NCBI GenBank assembly: GCA_024752435.1
Contig: CP103022.1
Span: 62,001-126,000, forward strand
Origin: Allantophomopsis cytisporea
Lineage: Eukaryota; Ascomycota; Leotiomycetes; Phacidiales; Phacidiaceae
Length of the DNA stretch: 64,000 bases
Direction: 5' to 3'
A model generated the notes under the pieces. It was not told the DNA's origin and ran no database searches. It worked only from the letters and a program-made list of their open reading frames with translations. Below, piece after piece: positions 1 through 10,882 of the stretch. The position numbers and the translations under genes were made by a program. The first letter of the stretch is position 1. Each line of letters opens with the position of its first letter.

Positions 1-1001
1 GTCCAATTGTAATACTTCGAGAATATCTACCATAACTATGTGATATTATAATTAAATCTAAATACATCTTACAATTTCTAACAAAGAGTTTTGAATCTAT
101 ACTAGTACATCTAGTCTGTACCCTATACTACTTGAAACTATATAGTGTAGAGTACGTATAAAGGCAGATCAATACAAAAATCAATTGTTTAAGATATAGA
201 CAAGGAAAGTAGTATATGTAATTATCGACAAGGGATAAAGTGTAAATCTGAATAGTGGTAGAATGTTCCTAACTTAGTATCTAATACAGCATTGAGTTAC
301 TACTAGGGATCATTAGAAATTCTTAGACTTTTACGCAAGAACTTTGGTACCCCTAGAAAAAATTGAAAAAATAAAAAGTAAAAAATATCAGACGGAATTT
401 TGCACGACATTCCAAAATGCTTGCATTGAAATTCACTCGCGCGGATACAATTGCAACTCTGATTTGGCTCTTTTTGTATCATTCAGGACAATGCCAAAGA
501 CTGCAAGGTGAACCGCTTTTAATGAGCACATTTTGGAGTTTGAAGATAGCTCAGTTCCTCTCGGCATTGGCGAAGTCTATGAGCCAGAACTGTCAAGATC
601 TCTGTACAGGATTCATTAAAAGCCAATATCGAGCAACTCCGTCACCTCAGGGTGAATCCTTTCCCGTAGCACGGTCAAGCCACTTGGGACGATACCTGGT
701 TGCGAGAAGTATAATTGTATTACTTAATTCGGGCTGAAGAACTTGCTGAAAAACTTACTTAACGTTACAATAAGATTTAGCCTTTGACATTGCTAACCAC
801 AATGCACTGATCAGCGCTAACTAGTAGGCAAAAAGTGTTTACAGCCGCATCTCTGAAATGCGAGATGCCTGTCACGCCTGTTGTGTTCCCCGGGCCGACT
901 TATATCCGTCAACGAGCACACCTTAATAATTGATATATCTATAACCCCGCTTATTGAAAACCCTCCTTCATATTTCCTCTTCCTCAACAAGTGAAAAGAA
1001 A
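1..1001. other. A+T-rich intergenic region
   Basis: No supported gene. The first 400 bases are strongly A+T-rich. A 106-codon open frame at 417-737 has no recognisable domain or codon pattern, so I do not call it. The last part holds the promoter and leader of the thioredoxin gene. Confidence 0.6.
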
Positions 1002-1889
1002 ATGAAAGAGATCAAATCCATTGCGGAGTTTAACAAACTCAAAGCAAAACCGCTGCTTATCATCGATTTCTATGCAGTCTGGTGCGGCCCCTGCAAAGCC
1101 ATATCCCCCGCATTCGATCGACTATCGAAGCAGCATGAAGGCTCGACCTCGATAATATTTGCGAAAGTTGATGTCGACAAGGCAAAGGACATTGCGCAAG
1201 CATGTAACATAACAGCGATGCCGACGTTCCAGTTCTTCAAGTACGGCAAGAAGATCGATGAAGTAAAAGGCGCCGACGTTCAGCAGCTTACAACTAAGAT
1301 CGGGTACTACACTGCGGCGGTGGCTAAGGAGGATACTACGGCTGAGGGGGTAGAGAAGTCCGAGGAACCGAAAGGTGCAAGCGTACCAGGTAGTCTGAGG
1401 TCGTTAATCGATATATCTACTTCGAGATTGCTGAATGCATCTAACTTGAGCTCTGTTACGAACATCGCCAAACCTCCGCCAGCCGGCTATGCCGTAGCAT
1501 CCGTGTCTGGAGCACGCTTACTTATTCACCTCGCCTTCAAGCAGACTATTAGTCCCAGCCATATCACAATCACCGCAGCAAAAGACTCAGCCTTGAATGC
1601 CCCGTCAAGAATCCACGTCGGTACCAATGTGCCCGTCCGAATTGTCAAATCCAATGAAGGCGTCGAAAGTAACGACTTGGATATGGAATCATTATCCAAG
1701 GCAGACAATACGCAGGCTTTCAATATCTTTTCCGATGAATACGTGAATGGGACAGCGCATCTGAAGCTGAAGGCTTCGAAATTTACTGCAATTAAGAGCC
1801 TGACTATTCGCATTGACGCTAATCTAAGTGGTGATGAGAAGACTCTTAGTAAGATAGGGACCATGGATATCATTGGGTTATGTATATAG
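1002..1889 (+). CDS. Thioredoxin-like protein with C-terminal PITH domain (TXNL1/Txl1 type)
   Basis: A single uninterrupted frame of 295 residues. Residues about 5-105 form a thioredoxin fold with the active site WCGPC and the cis-proline loop AMPTFQFFK. After a charged linker (about 108-130), residues about 130-290 match the PITH domain, the proteasome-interacting module of TXNL1. Known family members are cytosolic or nuclear disulfide reductases bound to the 26S proteasome lid. The open frame extends upstream to a TTG at 954, but the first ATG is at 1002 and starts directly before the thioredoxin strand, so I use it. Both redox cysteines are present, so the enzyme should be active. No intron is needed. 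It is convergent with the MFS transporter downstream. Confidence 0.9.
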   Translation: MKEIKSIAEFNKLKAKPLLIIDFYAVWCGPCKAISPAFDRLSKQHEGSTSIIFAKVDVDKAKDIAQACNITAMPTFQFFKYGKKIDEVKGADVQQLTTKIGYYTAAVAKEDTTAEGVEKSEEPKGASVPGSLRSLIDISTSRLLNASNLSSVTNIAKPPPAGYAVASVSGARLLIHLAFKQTISPSHITITAAKDSALNAPSRIHVGTNVPVRIVKSNEGVESNDLDMESLSKADNTQAFNIFSDEYVNGTAHLKLKASKFTAIKSLTIRIDANLSGDEKTLSKIGTMDIIGLCI

Positions 1890-2451
1890 ATACAGGGGGA
1901 GTAGAAGCAGGTAATTAACATAATAAACAATTAACACTTTGTCTTTATTTTTACTACCTTAACTAGTTACAGATTCTCCTATCGACTGCGGCCGCAAAGA
2001 ATACTTCATTTTGCATCACTGGTACCCACTATAAACACACTTCAAAAGAGCAACTTTCCTATAAATCTTCCTCGCTGTTCCCATGAAGGCAAAATACCTA
2101 AGTGATCCAACACTCACTCTCTATCAATCTATACGCTCCCATCATCACTCATAAATGCCTACGCTTCAGTAAAAAGAGTAACTATGGTCTATGGATACAA
2201 TCACGAGAATTGTTCTAAACGAGCCGAAGGTAGGGGATCATTTGCACATGACCGTTGCATTCACGGTAAACAATGAGTACATAAGTAAAATTTGTAAATA
2301 TTCCCAGGTAATATTACGGTATATGCCCAAGTAAGGTCATTTTGCTGTGCGTCCAAGTCCTTGGTGAATGTCTCCCAATATAAGATTTGGTCACTCCAGA
2401 TCAGGGCGTAAAGTTACGAATCCCACCGGATTGAAAGATGGAAGGAGATCA
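1890..2451. other. Intergenic region between convergent genes
   Basis: This is the 3' flank of two convergent genes. I see no supported coding frame or RNA gene. It presumably holds both polyadenylation regions. Confidence 0.5.
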
Positions 2452-4194
2452 TCATGCTCCATACTCAAGGTGTTGGGACTCGCGGAGTTTAACACCTGTG
2501 GTAAGCGCCTGAGCCTGGATAGTAGCGTTCTCGAGCTCTTCTTGCTCCTGGCGAATGTACTTCTCAGGCCTGTTGACAGAGATTGCGTCCTTGTCGAGGA
2601 AAATACAAGTCTGGAGTCCACCCTGAAACATCATATCAATGTCTTCCAAACTGCGATTGGCCGTTTCCGGATAGAAAATATACAAGATTGGAATGGAGAA
2701 CCAATTGAAAAATACCCAGATCATATAAAATTTCCACTGCAAGTTCTGAATACCAACAGGCGAGATCTGTACGACCATATAGTTTACAGCCCATTGTGCG
2801 GCCGTAGCCGCAGAGGCCCCTTTCATTCTCATGTGCAAAGAGTTGATCTCAGTGTTGTATAGCCATGCTGTACCTTGCCATCCCACCCCGAAAAAAGCAT
2901 AGTATAGAAAGATCAGTGACACTGATGCATTGCCGTAAGACTTCTTGACATCACCTGTGCTGTACTGATTTTCGCGAATTAGAACAGTCAGGATGAGGTA
3001 ACAGACGGCACAGCCACATGTGCCTGAAATCTAGTTAGATCATTTGTGGGAAGGATAGCAAAATATCACTAACCGATCAACATAGCACCCCGTCGACCCC
3101 ATTTGTCGATCATCATCATGCCAAGAAAAGCGAAGAATGTGTACTGGACACCATTGATTGCTGTAAGAAGACGGGCCATCTTATTCTCAAATCCCACAGA
3201 GTTTTGTAGAACAATGGGGAGATAGTATGAAGTGGCGTTGATGCCAGAGAGTTGTACAATCAGTTGAGTTCCAATGCCAAGAATGAAGCGCCTCAAAGTT
3301 GCGGGCCCGCTATCATTTGTTCTCCCACGTACAAGATCCCACCACCCTACACCGAACTCTTTTTCAGTTTGAAATACCTTGAAGATTTCGTTCTTTTCTG
3401 CAATAACAGTTGGACTGATGACCGTTGCATTATCACCCTCCAGGTCCGCAATAACCTGGGTTGCTTCTTCATCGCGGCCTTTCATAATCAACCATCTGTC
3501 CATATTAGTTCAGCATGATGAGTATAGTGCTCTCAACGTACCGAGGAGATTCTGGAAGCCATGGGACAGTTGCTAAAATAATAATCCCAAAGATGATTTG
3601 GAATGCGAGCGGGAAACGCCAGGAAATGCTTCCGTCCAAATAGGAGAAGCCAAATGTAACCCAGTTGGCAAGACAGAAGCCAGCGACATTCAAGACAAGA
3701 CCAAGAACGACTAGTTTTCCTCGCCAACTTGTCTTTGTAGTCTCGCTCTGCCACACAGGGGCTGCTGCAGTATTCAAACCATTTCCAAGTCCAGCAACAA
3801 TGCGACCCACTAGCATTTGAGGAACACCATACGCAGTGATCTGTAGAATGCCTCCGACTATCATAACAACCGTTCCGAGCATGATTGACCACTTTCTGCC
3901 AATCTTAGAACCAAAAGGTATTCCCAAGACAGCACCGACAAAGCAACCTACATCGTAGATGGAGGTAAGAGTTCCTACCAAATTGGCATCAGGATCACCC
4001 ATCGTCACAAGGAAATCTGGGGTCACAACAACACCGCCTTACATAGGTTAGATTCTATCGAGACATATTATTTGGTCGAGGAGATGCTTACCAAATACAC
4101 CCTGATCATAACCAAACAAAGTCATGGCTGTGGTACAACACACAGTTACCCAAAAGGTGAGCCATCCTCCTGTACAACCGAAGTATCGCGTCAT
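2452..4194 (-). CDS. MFS sugar transporter (hexose/disaccharide permease family)
   Basis: Four exons on the minus strand: 4194-4092, 4037-3542, 3495-3074 and 3023-2452. They join in frame to 530 residues, the usual length for the sugar porter family. Donors are GTAAGC, GTACGT and GTTAGT, and all acceptors are AG. Family signatures are visible: a first membrane segment with TLFGYDQGVFG, the loop motif GSKIGRKWS after TM2, PESPR closing the N-terminal half, DKWGRRGAM in the second half, and a C-terminal PETANRSLEDID. About twelve hydrophobic segments fit a plasma-membrane proton/sugar symporter. The substrate cannot be read from sequence; similarity in style is to fungal hexose and lactose permeases. 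The ATG at 4194 is chosen because it lies just before TM1; an in-frame extension upstream to 4395 has no conserved content. Confidence 0.9.
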
Positions 4195-5547
4195 CGTACT
4201 GTGTTTGCTCCTAGATTTCGAAGTCGACAATTCTCCCTGAGTAACAACACTTTTGAATAAAAGAAGTCCTTCACTCGTATAACAAGAAGCTGAATATTCA
4301 CAACCGAGAAGTCCATCTTTGTGAGAGGTACCTTCTCGAGATATATAACTGCGTACACACATGCTACAACTCGCTAATCGCATGAAACCCCACAATCCTT
4401 GAACCCCATGGGGTCAAAATTCAGGAATCGAGTTCTCCATCTTTCGAAAGGTCTGTACCACATCACAGTGTAATGCTACGTACCTTTACTGTTTATATGC
4501 CAACACAATAATATGTTTCGGCGCCGCATCCCATTGAGAGAATGTGGTGCTTGAGCTAGATAATTACTCCCCACAATATTATAGGCGCCAGGATTTCGCA
4601 GCCCAAGTCTTCGAACAGAGGTGACGAACACGCATGACGCAGTATTTTAGTCTCGATGAGCGACGGACATTCACAGCTTAGATTGCAACATTAGAAGTAC
4701 GGTACTTTTGGTATCACAACGCACATGAGATTGGGAGAAATGAAGAATGATTATAGCAATCATTTCAATATAAGTGTGACACATACTTGTTTCTACATCA
4801 GATCTATAAACTATGGGATCTTGTCAAGCGTGTGCTCCTTTTTACACTTTCATCACAATTATCTTGTTTATATCTTGTGAAGCATACTGCAGTCACGCTT
4901 ACTTTCACAAATTTTACTCTTGAGCAGGAAATCTCTCGCCTCACTCAGAAAATTTGGGGTTCGTAAAAAGCTTGGTTGATTTTGCAAGCAGTGCTGATAC
5001 TGCCCAGATCAATATGAAAATGCTCCAACTTCGAGAAGAACTCTGGTAAGAATCTCAAGAATTCCGGGGTCAGGTTGGTGCTTCAGAGAATTTAGCCAAT
5101 CCTGGATTGTAATCGATAGATTAGATATGCATATCAACACTTTCTACCTGCATGGCCTACGGTCTTCATGATATGTATCGATGAGTTCGAGGCCATGGTC
5201 TTCCGAACCTTGCTGTGGAAGTACCCATGGATAGATACCATCACCTGAGAACGCATCAAGCCGCCATATGACACCCCGAAGAAGGGATTCATAGACGTGG
5301 AGCTGCATTTACACTTGAAGCAGAGAAGTTTTGTGAACTGGTTGGGTGAATTCATAGGCCATTAACTCTATCATCAAACGTCATAACCGCTCCATGCTGT
5401 GAAAGATCCAGTGGCTCATACAATCAGCAAGAGGTTTATAGCTGATTTAGAACTTTTGCACGGTGATATGTAGTTTTAAGAGACTTCAGAAAGGTGAGCA
5501 CAACCCGTTTGATCTCATATATAGACCTAGAAATTACATTCGTTGGC
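4195..5547. other. Intergenic region, no supported gene
   Basis: About 1.3 kb between the transporter start and the 5S rRNA gene. It contains the transporter promoter. Short open frames (for example 5134-5355 minus) have no recognisable domain or gene-like structure. Confidence 0.5.
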
Positions 5548-5666
5548 ACATACGACCATAGACTGAGGCAAACAGGGCATCCCGTCCGCTCTGCCGTTCT
5601 TAAACCTCAGATCGGTAGATTAGTAGTTGGGTGGGTGACCACCAGCGAATACCTACTGTTGTATGT
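5548..5666 (+). rRNA. 5S ribosomal RNA (dispersed copy)
   Basis: About 119 bases matching fungal 5S rRNA. The 5' end ACATACGACC pairs with the 3' end GTTGTATGT (helix I). CTGAGG pairs with CCTCAG (helix II). The segment CCCGTCCGCTCTGCCG is the conserved loop region, and TAGTTGGGTGGGTGACCACC with AGCGAAT is the highly conserved 3' half that also carries the internal polymerase III promoter elements. A T-run at 5665-5670 follows as terminator. All stems I can check by eye are intact, so it looks functional. Filamentous ascomycetes commonly carry scattered 5S genes outside the rDNA array, and this is such a copy. A transposon starts about 150 bases downstream. Confidence 0.93.
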
Positions 5667-5670
5667 TTTT
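5665..5670 (+). terminator. Pol III T-run terminator of the 5S gene
   Basis: Six T residues directly at the 3' end of the 5S rRNA, the normal RNA polymerase III stop signal. Confidence 0.8.
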
Positions 5671-5819
5671 GCGTTTCATGTTCATTTTTATATTTTGGAT
5701 GCTTTTGATGATTCTCCTACTAGTGCCGGAGTTTAGTCGGCTAGCGTAGTGTGGCCCTGTAACGTCTTCGGGCTTTCCCGAGATACCAATTTATTGGGAT
5801 TATTCCGCGATTACTCTTA

Positions 5820-5865
5820 AGTCCGTGCGCATAGTAATGGGCCACCCCTGGATATGGGCCACCTT
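5820..5865 (+). repeat. Left terminal inverted repeat of the transposon
   Basis: A 46-base perfect inverted match to 7627-7672. It begins directly after the TA at 5818-5819. Confidence 0.95.
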
Positions 5866-5935
5866 ACGAAGTTATTCAACTCTCACAATAGCTACAATTA
5901 TTCGTACAACAACCACAATAGTAATAGAATTGAAG

Positions 5936-7522
5936 CTATAGATCATGAATACTCCACTCAAATAACATATCCTCGTATACATATGAGTTGTAAACCTGAG
6001 GCTCTAACTCAATACGGTCCTGTGTTTCAATAATCTGCTCAATAGAGGCAAACCTCTTATTAGCATCAATACATACTCTCTTACGCTTCTGAGGCCGTAC
6101 TGTAGCTATTGTAGCCTTCAATGACAATACTTCTTGCTGTAACATAGCAATTTGGAAGTTCTTATTGTCAAGGCTCTTTGCAAGCTTATTGAGAATGCGC
6201 CGGCTCTTCCGGAGTTCTGGGACTGGTGTATATTCAAGTGTTTTCTGAGAGTATTGTCGAATATCTGATCCCTTCTGTGGTGTCAATAGCAAGTTATTAG
6301 GTCCTTGATCACTTAGTATTGTCGCTTGATCTGTAGTAGGAGTTGTTTCTCTCTTACTATTGTGAATCAGCCGGTTGCTCAATGCCTTCTGTACTCTTGG
6401 ACTATTGTGCCGACTATCCCATAGCCCACTCCCAGACCAGCCTGATTGAATGTTTTGCTTATTCATAGTATCCTGCCTAGCCTGAATATAACACTCCATA
6501 AAGCCCAATTTGCCAATAGGAGTGCAATCAGTATCAATAGCAAGATTATCAACATATTGCCGGTACTTTCTCTTCAATGGTGAGAAAATCGAAATATCAA
6601 GTGGCTGGAGTATATGGGAAGTATGAGGCGGTAAGAATACTAAGTATATCTTATTAACAAAGCATTCATACATAAACTCTTCATTGTCATAGCTCCCATA
6701 GCCATCAATAACAAGGAGCCGGTAGCTTGGTATTGTCGGCTCTGTCAATGGTATAAAGTGTTCTTTAAGCCAGTGTAGACCAATTTCATTGGAAGTCCAA
6801 CCATTAGGTAAAACTGTGAACTTCCAATCGACAATAGTAGAGTGTATTGAGGGAATCCATTGATGTTGTAGATGTTGACCTTTGAATATAACCAGTGGTG
6901 GTATTGACATCCCACTAGCAGAGATACACTCTACTATTGTCGTCCAATTGCGAGAATCTGGGCTCTTTCTGAATATTGCCTTCTTCTGAGCATCCCCAAG
7001 GACCAGTCCATTAATCCTAAGTCCTTCCATAATACCTGATTCGTCCATATTCCACCTGTTTTCAGGTAGAATAGCTATCAAGGCTGGGTTTTCAAAGAGC
7101 TTGAAGAATTGCTCGATGTTGGCGGGAGATGCACCATTAACTCTTGAGTTATCAATAGCCTTAGCTCTTATTGTCTTCAGCTTCGGATTTCGAATAAGGA
7201 AGTTGCGAATCCAACGCTTTCCAAGAGGCTCATAGTCACCAGCGGCAGTGAGTATACGCTGTACTATATTCCGGAGTTGTGCGTGCGTAGGTGCGTAGCC
7301 TAATTGGCCCTGCACAATAGCCCAGTTAGCAATAGCTTCCTCTTGGCTATTAGCAAGCCGCTGCTGGTGTTCATGGGCAAATTGAGTAGATTCAATCCCA
7401 TTGACACGGTTTTGTAATGTCGTTCGTGGGATCCCATAGTCCTTGGCTGCACTTCGTATTGATTGGCCATTATTGACTGCATTGAGCGCGCTAGTGAGTA
7501 TATCTTCGGTATATTGGCGCAT
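5936..7522 (-). CDS. Pogo/Fot1-family transposase (HTH + CENP-B-type HTH + DDE_1)
   Basis: An intronless 528-residue protein filling the transposon. Residues about 1-45 form a psq-type helix-turn-helix (the motif RSAAKDYGIPRTTLQNRV). Residues about 55-125 form a CENP-B-like DNA-binding domain. Residues about 145-345 are the DDE_1 nuclease. Visible catalytic positions are the first Asp in WNMDESGIM, the second in LLVIDGYGSY, and the third in LPPHTSHILQPLD. The second motif reads DGYGSY where DGHGSH is more usual; the acidic residue itself is kept. The C-terminal about 130 residues are basic and variable. No stop or frameshift is present, so the protein is potentially active. It would cut at the 46-bp ends and insert at TA. 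Confidence 0.95.
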   Translation of the reverse strand: MRQYTEDILTSALNAVNNGQSIRSAAKDYGIPRTTLQNRVNGIESTQFAHEHQQRLANSQEEAIANWAIVQGQLGYAPTHAQLRNIVQRILTAAGDYEPLGKRWIRNFLIRNPKLKTIRAKAIDNSRVNGASPANIEQFFKLFENPALIAILPENRWNMDESGIMEGLRINGLVLGDAQKKAIFRKSPDSRNWTTIVECISASGMSIPPLVIFKGQHLQHQWIPSIHSTIVDWKFTVLPNGWTSNEIGLHWLKEHFIPLTEPTIPSYRLLVIDGYGSYDNEEFMYECFVNKIYLVFLPPHTSHILQPLDISIFSPLKRKYRQYVDNLAIDTDCTPIGKLGFMECYIQARQDTMNKQNIQSGWSGSGLWDSRHNSPRVQKALSNRLIHNSKRETTPTTDQATILSDQGPNNLLLTPQKGSDIRQYSQKTLEYTPVPELRKSRRILNKLAKSLDNKNFQIAMLQQEVLSLKATIATVRPQKRKRVCIDANKRFASIEQIIETQDRIELEPQVYNSYVYEDMLFEWSIHDL

Positions 7523-7626
7523 AGTGATAATATCATCAATAGGTCACAATAGTAAGGTAATTGGAAGTAAGTTGGTTGAATAGCTTCGTGTTCAATAGCT
7601 TCAATAGTATAGCTATACGCGTTTAC

Positions 7627-7672
7627 AAGGTGGCCCATATCCAGGGGTGGCCCATTACTATGCGCACGGACT
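7627..7672 (-). repeat. Right terminal inverted repeat of the transposon
   Basis: Exact reverse complement of 5820-5865 over 46 bases, followed by TA at 7673-7674. Confidence 0.95.
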
Positions 7673-7674
7673 TA

Positions 7675-8126
7675 TCTCTGAACCGATTTCGTCTCTTGTA
7701 CTTTGCACTTTAGTCCTACGTATAACAGCATACCTAGCGGGTATGTTGATGTTCACCCCTATCTTGAAACTTTGAACTTCTTAATATTCAAGGCAGCACC
7801 TGCGAAGTTGAAAAGCCCGGAGGGATAGCCGCTAGAGTGAGGCTGATTTGCAAGTTTTTCGTGGCTTGCGCCTATGGCTTGCGCCCAAATTAGTGTGACG
7901 ACGACAGCTGAGATTCATTGGCCAGGTTCGTTGAAATTCGTTGAGGTAGGTTCTTCGACAGTAAATCGTATAAAGATATTCATCACTCGAGCCCCTCCTC
8001 TTTCCTTTCTGGTGCTATTTGCAGTTGGTGATCGTACATCATTCTTTTGGGCGGTCAATCTCAACACTCCTTTCAGAGCTACTTTTCCACATTCGTTTTT
8101 CTCTCTTATCGTAGCTCTTGATTATT
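7675..8126. other. Promoter and leader region of the secreted Ser/Thr-rich protein gene
   Basis: About 450 bases between the transposon end and the ATG at 8127. The stretch before the ATG is pyrimidine-rich (CTTTC and CTCTC runs), as often seen before fungal starts. The transposon insertion therefore lies inside or at the edge of this promoter. Confidence 0.4.
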
Positions 8127-9914
8127 ATGATGTTCAAGTTCTCTTTGGCTCTCCTTGTGAGCTTCGCGAGTTGGGCACTCGCTACTTCAAATGCACTCGC
8201 AAGTCGCGACGAGTGCAATACTCGAGACGTAACTCAGGTCTACGTACAAACCTATGTGTTTGTATATCCAGTCATTATCGATCAATACTATCCAGCAACT
8301 ACTGTCATTACTCTAGATAATGGTGTCACTTACGATATTACTGAAGCACCGACTCACCTCAGCACAACTATTCTTGTTACTGAGACATCTACGTTTACTT
8401 CTAATTTGTAAAGATGTTTCCGTTATATCACTTGAGATTTTTTACTGACTTCACTTAGGACTCATGGCTCTGCTGCCACATCTGAGTCTTCGAATTTCGC
8501 TGTGGCTTCCGCTGCCGCCTCTGCTTTCTCTCAGCAAGCCGTCTCCGTTGTGGCTTCTCAATATGCTTCTCCCTCGACCTTTAGTATCCCGGTATCATCG
8601 AGTACCGTATATTTCTTGAACTCGACTGTCAATGCTCCCACACCGGTCAGCAGCTTTGTTGCGGCAAACGCTAGCCTATCATTGAACACAACTGTGGCCT
8701 TGAACTCTACAACTTCTCCAGCCTGTGTGTCTGTGATAACGGAATCCCTCATAGTGACTCATACTCCTAGTGCTGTGTAAGATTTCCATATGGGGGTGAC
8801 ATAATACTCAGTAAGGAACTAATAACGTCTTTATAGGACTGCCTTTGTCACCAAGAATCAGAATGTCACTGAGAATTCTACCAATACCGTTTATACTACA
8901 TCGGTCTTCTACACCACAGTCACGGATGTGTCTTCGACAACAACTACTACTTCAACCACTGATGTTAGCTCCGAAACTGCACAGACGACAATTCCTTATA
9001 CCACAATTATTGCGACATCCTCAGTCACGATCTTCGTTAGCACTGAAACTTCTGTTACTACTGTGATGACAGCAGCATCTACATCGTACTATGACATCTT
9101 GGACACTACTGTTAAAATCGCTGCAAGATCTGTCCCCACATTAATTTCGGGGGACTCTATCGAAATCGTTCCAAGATATCTATCAACAGCAACATCATAC
9201 TGTGCAAATGCCTCGACAACTACTGTCACAATCACAGAATTCGCTGAAACTCCAACCATCACTGTTACCCAAATCCAAAACTCAACTTATTCGATTTTCA
9301 GCACCTCCAGTATATCTGTGTCAACAACGTTGATCAACACAACAACGGAATACCCTACTGCAACATTTACTTCTATCATATCTGCTACCTCAACCAAATT
9401 GAACTACAACACGCTCACCGTTGCGGCAACAACATTCGAAACAATCTCTCAGACCGCAACCACTACATCTACCACAACCGCAACCGGTGGAACTACCGTC
9501 GCTAGTCCGGTCAGCTCATTCTATCTACAGGTACCTTCTGGGTACACACATTCCGGAAAATACCTCTCATGGGATGGGTCTGGTGGGTACGGAACCGCCT
9601 ATCCTGCCAGCTCCAAGACTGCAGCTAAAATCTGCTCCCTAAACGGCAACTCAAACCTCGTCTGCGCCAACTGGGTAATGTCGCAAGGGCCATCCACTAG
9701 GGCCCTCTCTTTCTTTAGTCAGAGTCAAGCATCTCTTTATGCCACTGTTGGGTTTGTAGAATTAACCTGCTCTTTCAGTGGAGATCTGCTCACCTGCGGT
9801 CCCCACTTGGGATACACCAACTTCGAGTTTTGCGGTGGGACTATTGATTTAACAAGCGTGGTTGACACAGGCTGTGAGATTGTCCCTTTGCAAGCTATCT
9901 TCATCACTGAGTAG
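8127..9914 (+). CDS. Secreted Ser/Thr-rich cell-surface protein
   Basis: Three exons: 8127-8407, 8459-8776 and 8837-9914. They join in frame to 558 residues. Both introns split a codon after its second base and give the junctions L-T and V-T. The ATG at 8127 (first of two adjacent ATGs) begins a clear signal peptide of about 20-25 residues ending near ALA. The middle, roughly residues 100-420, is Thr/Ser/Val-rich with many TTT and TST runs and NST/NAS sequons, so heavy O- and some N-glycosylation is expected. The last about 135 residues form a distinct domain with six cysteines and few low-complexity runs. I do not recognise this domain. There is no hydrophobic tail, so no GPI anchor is predicted. 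A wall-associated or released glycoprotein is the likely fate. Confidence 0.75.
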
Positions 9915-10618
9915 TGTATAAGATTCTCTGTATTTCAGCTTGGGAAATAGCACCGTTACGGTATCACGGGAAAGGCCGCAACAGGGTCATATGTATGAAA
10001 CCATGTGACAGTCAGACCACTTGATGGATCTGTGGGATCTGTCGGGACTGCGAGAGTTCTTACAGATTTACACAAAGTTACAAGTAGGAAGTGACTATAC
10101 ATATCTCAGTATTTCCTTAGTCGATAGGAGCTTTATACTTAATTTACAATCAATACTTTGTTACCTACCTTTGCACAGCTTGACCTGCCTTAGTGTCAAG
10201 TTACATGCTTCAATATCAACAGCAACCCATCTTAGCTCACTGGAGAGCCGCTACCTCTTCCATTATCCTGCCAGTATACTCAACCGCTGAGGAGCTTGTA
10301 CTTTGCCACCTAGAGCAGCAAGTACATAACATCACCCAGGAACCACGCATCGGCCTATCTAACTTAGTGATGGCAACTCCCAGTTGTTACTGGACGAAAA
10401 AGCCACTCAAGACATCTGCGAAACCTGTTTCCATTGCAAGAACCTTCAGATATAACACCGTAAGTAAAGTCGTCAGATTACTGAGTACACAGTCACGTAA
10501 AAGCACCGTAGCTTCTAGTAAAGACTCCAACATAAAGTTGAACTCTTAAAGATAGACATTCCAGCTTTTTTCTTCGTTCGAGGAGAATAGAATCCTGGTT
10601 CCATACGATCGTGAAACA
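9915..10618. other. Intergenic region, no firm gene
   Basis: About 700 bases. An open frame of 118 codons at 10193-10549 plus has no recognisable domain and no clear coding character, so it is not called. Confidence 0.45.
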
Positions 10619-10816
10619 CTACTTCCATCTATGCTCAACATATATAGTCCCATCACGTTCCTCTTTCTCTTGTCGTTCCCTTTCTTCTCGAGCCTGTCGC
10701 TCTGCCTCTTCTCTTTCTTCCCTCTCCTTGTGACTTCTTTTCCTGGCACATCTACTACAGACACCATCAGGATTCGTTCTACCGTTACAATCAGAGCATT
10801 TTCGCCCGCCAAACAT
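10619..10816 (-). CDS. Small Cys4 (zinc-ribbon-like) charged protein, hypothetical
   Basis: A 65-residue frame with the N-terminal pattern KCSDC-x10-CSRC, spacing typical of a small zinc ribbon. A highly charged Glu/Arg helix (about residues 28-55) follows. I do not recognise the family. Support for a real gene comes from a well-formed intron directly upstream on the same strand: donor GTAAGT at 10881, a CTAAT branch-like site and acceptor CTAG ending at 10823. It ends seven bases before the ATG at 10816 and would be a 5'-UTR intron. The upstream exon has no in-frame start before a stop. The alternative is a decayed fragment of a larger gene. Confidence 0.4.
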   Translation of the reverse strand: MFGGRKCSDCNGRTNPDGVCSRCARKRSHKEREEREEAERQAREERERQEKEERDGTIYVEHRWK

Positions 10817-10882
10817 ATTGAACTAGCGACAAGGAAAACATTAGTGGACAGCGTGTACTGAAAGCCGATAGCAGCACTTACA

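Larger units (their letters stand above)
5820..7672 (-). mobile_element. Complete Fot1/pogo-type (Tc1-mariner superfamily) DNA transposon
   Basis: An 1853-bp element bounded by inverted repeats that are identical over 46 bases (5820-5865 and 7627-7672), beginning AGTCCGTGCG. A TA dinucleotide lies directly outside each end (5818-5819 and 7673-7674), the target duplication expected for this superfamily. It encodes a single intact 528-residue transposase on the minus strand. Perfect terminal repeats and an unbroken gene suggest recent insertion, or at least an element not yet damaged by mutation or RIP. It sits 154 bases after the 5S rRNA gene and about 450 bases before a secreted-protein gene. 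Confidence 0.95.

Noticed and set aside
417..737. Open frame of 106 codons near the left end
   Set aside because: No recognisable domain, no splice context, in A+T-rich DNA; likely chance.
5494..5736. Open frame of 80 codons on the plus strand
   Set aside because: It overlaps the 5S rRNA gene and has no independent support.
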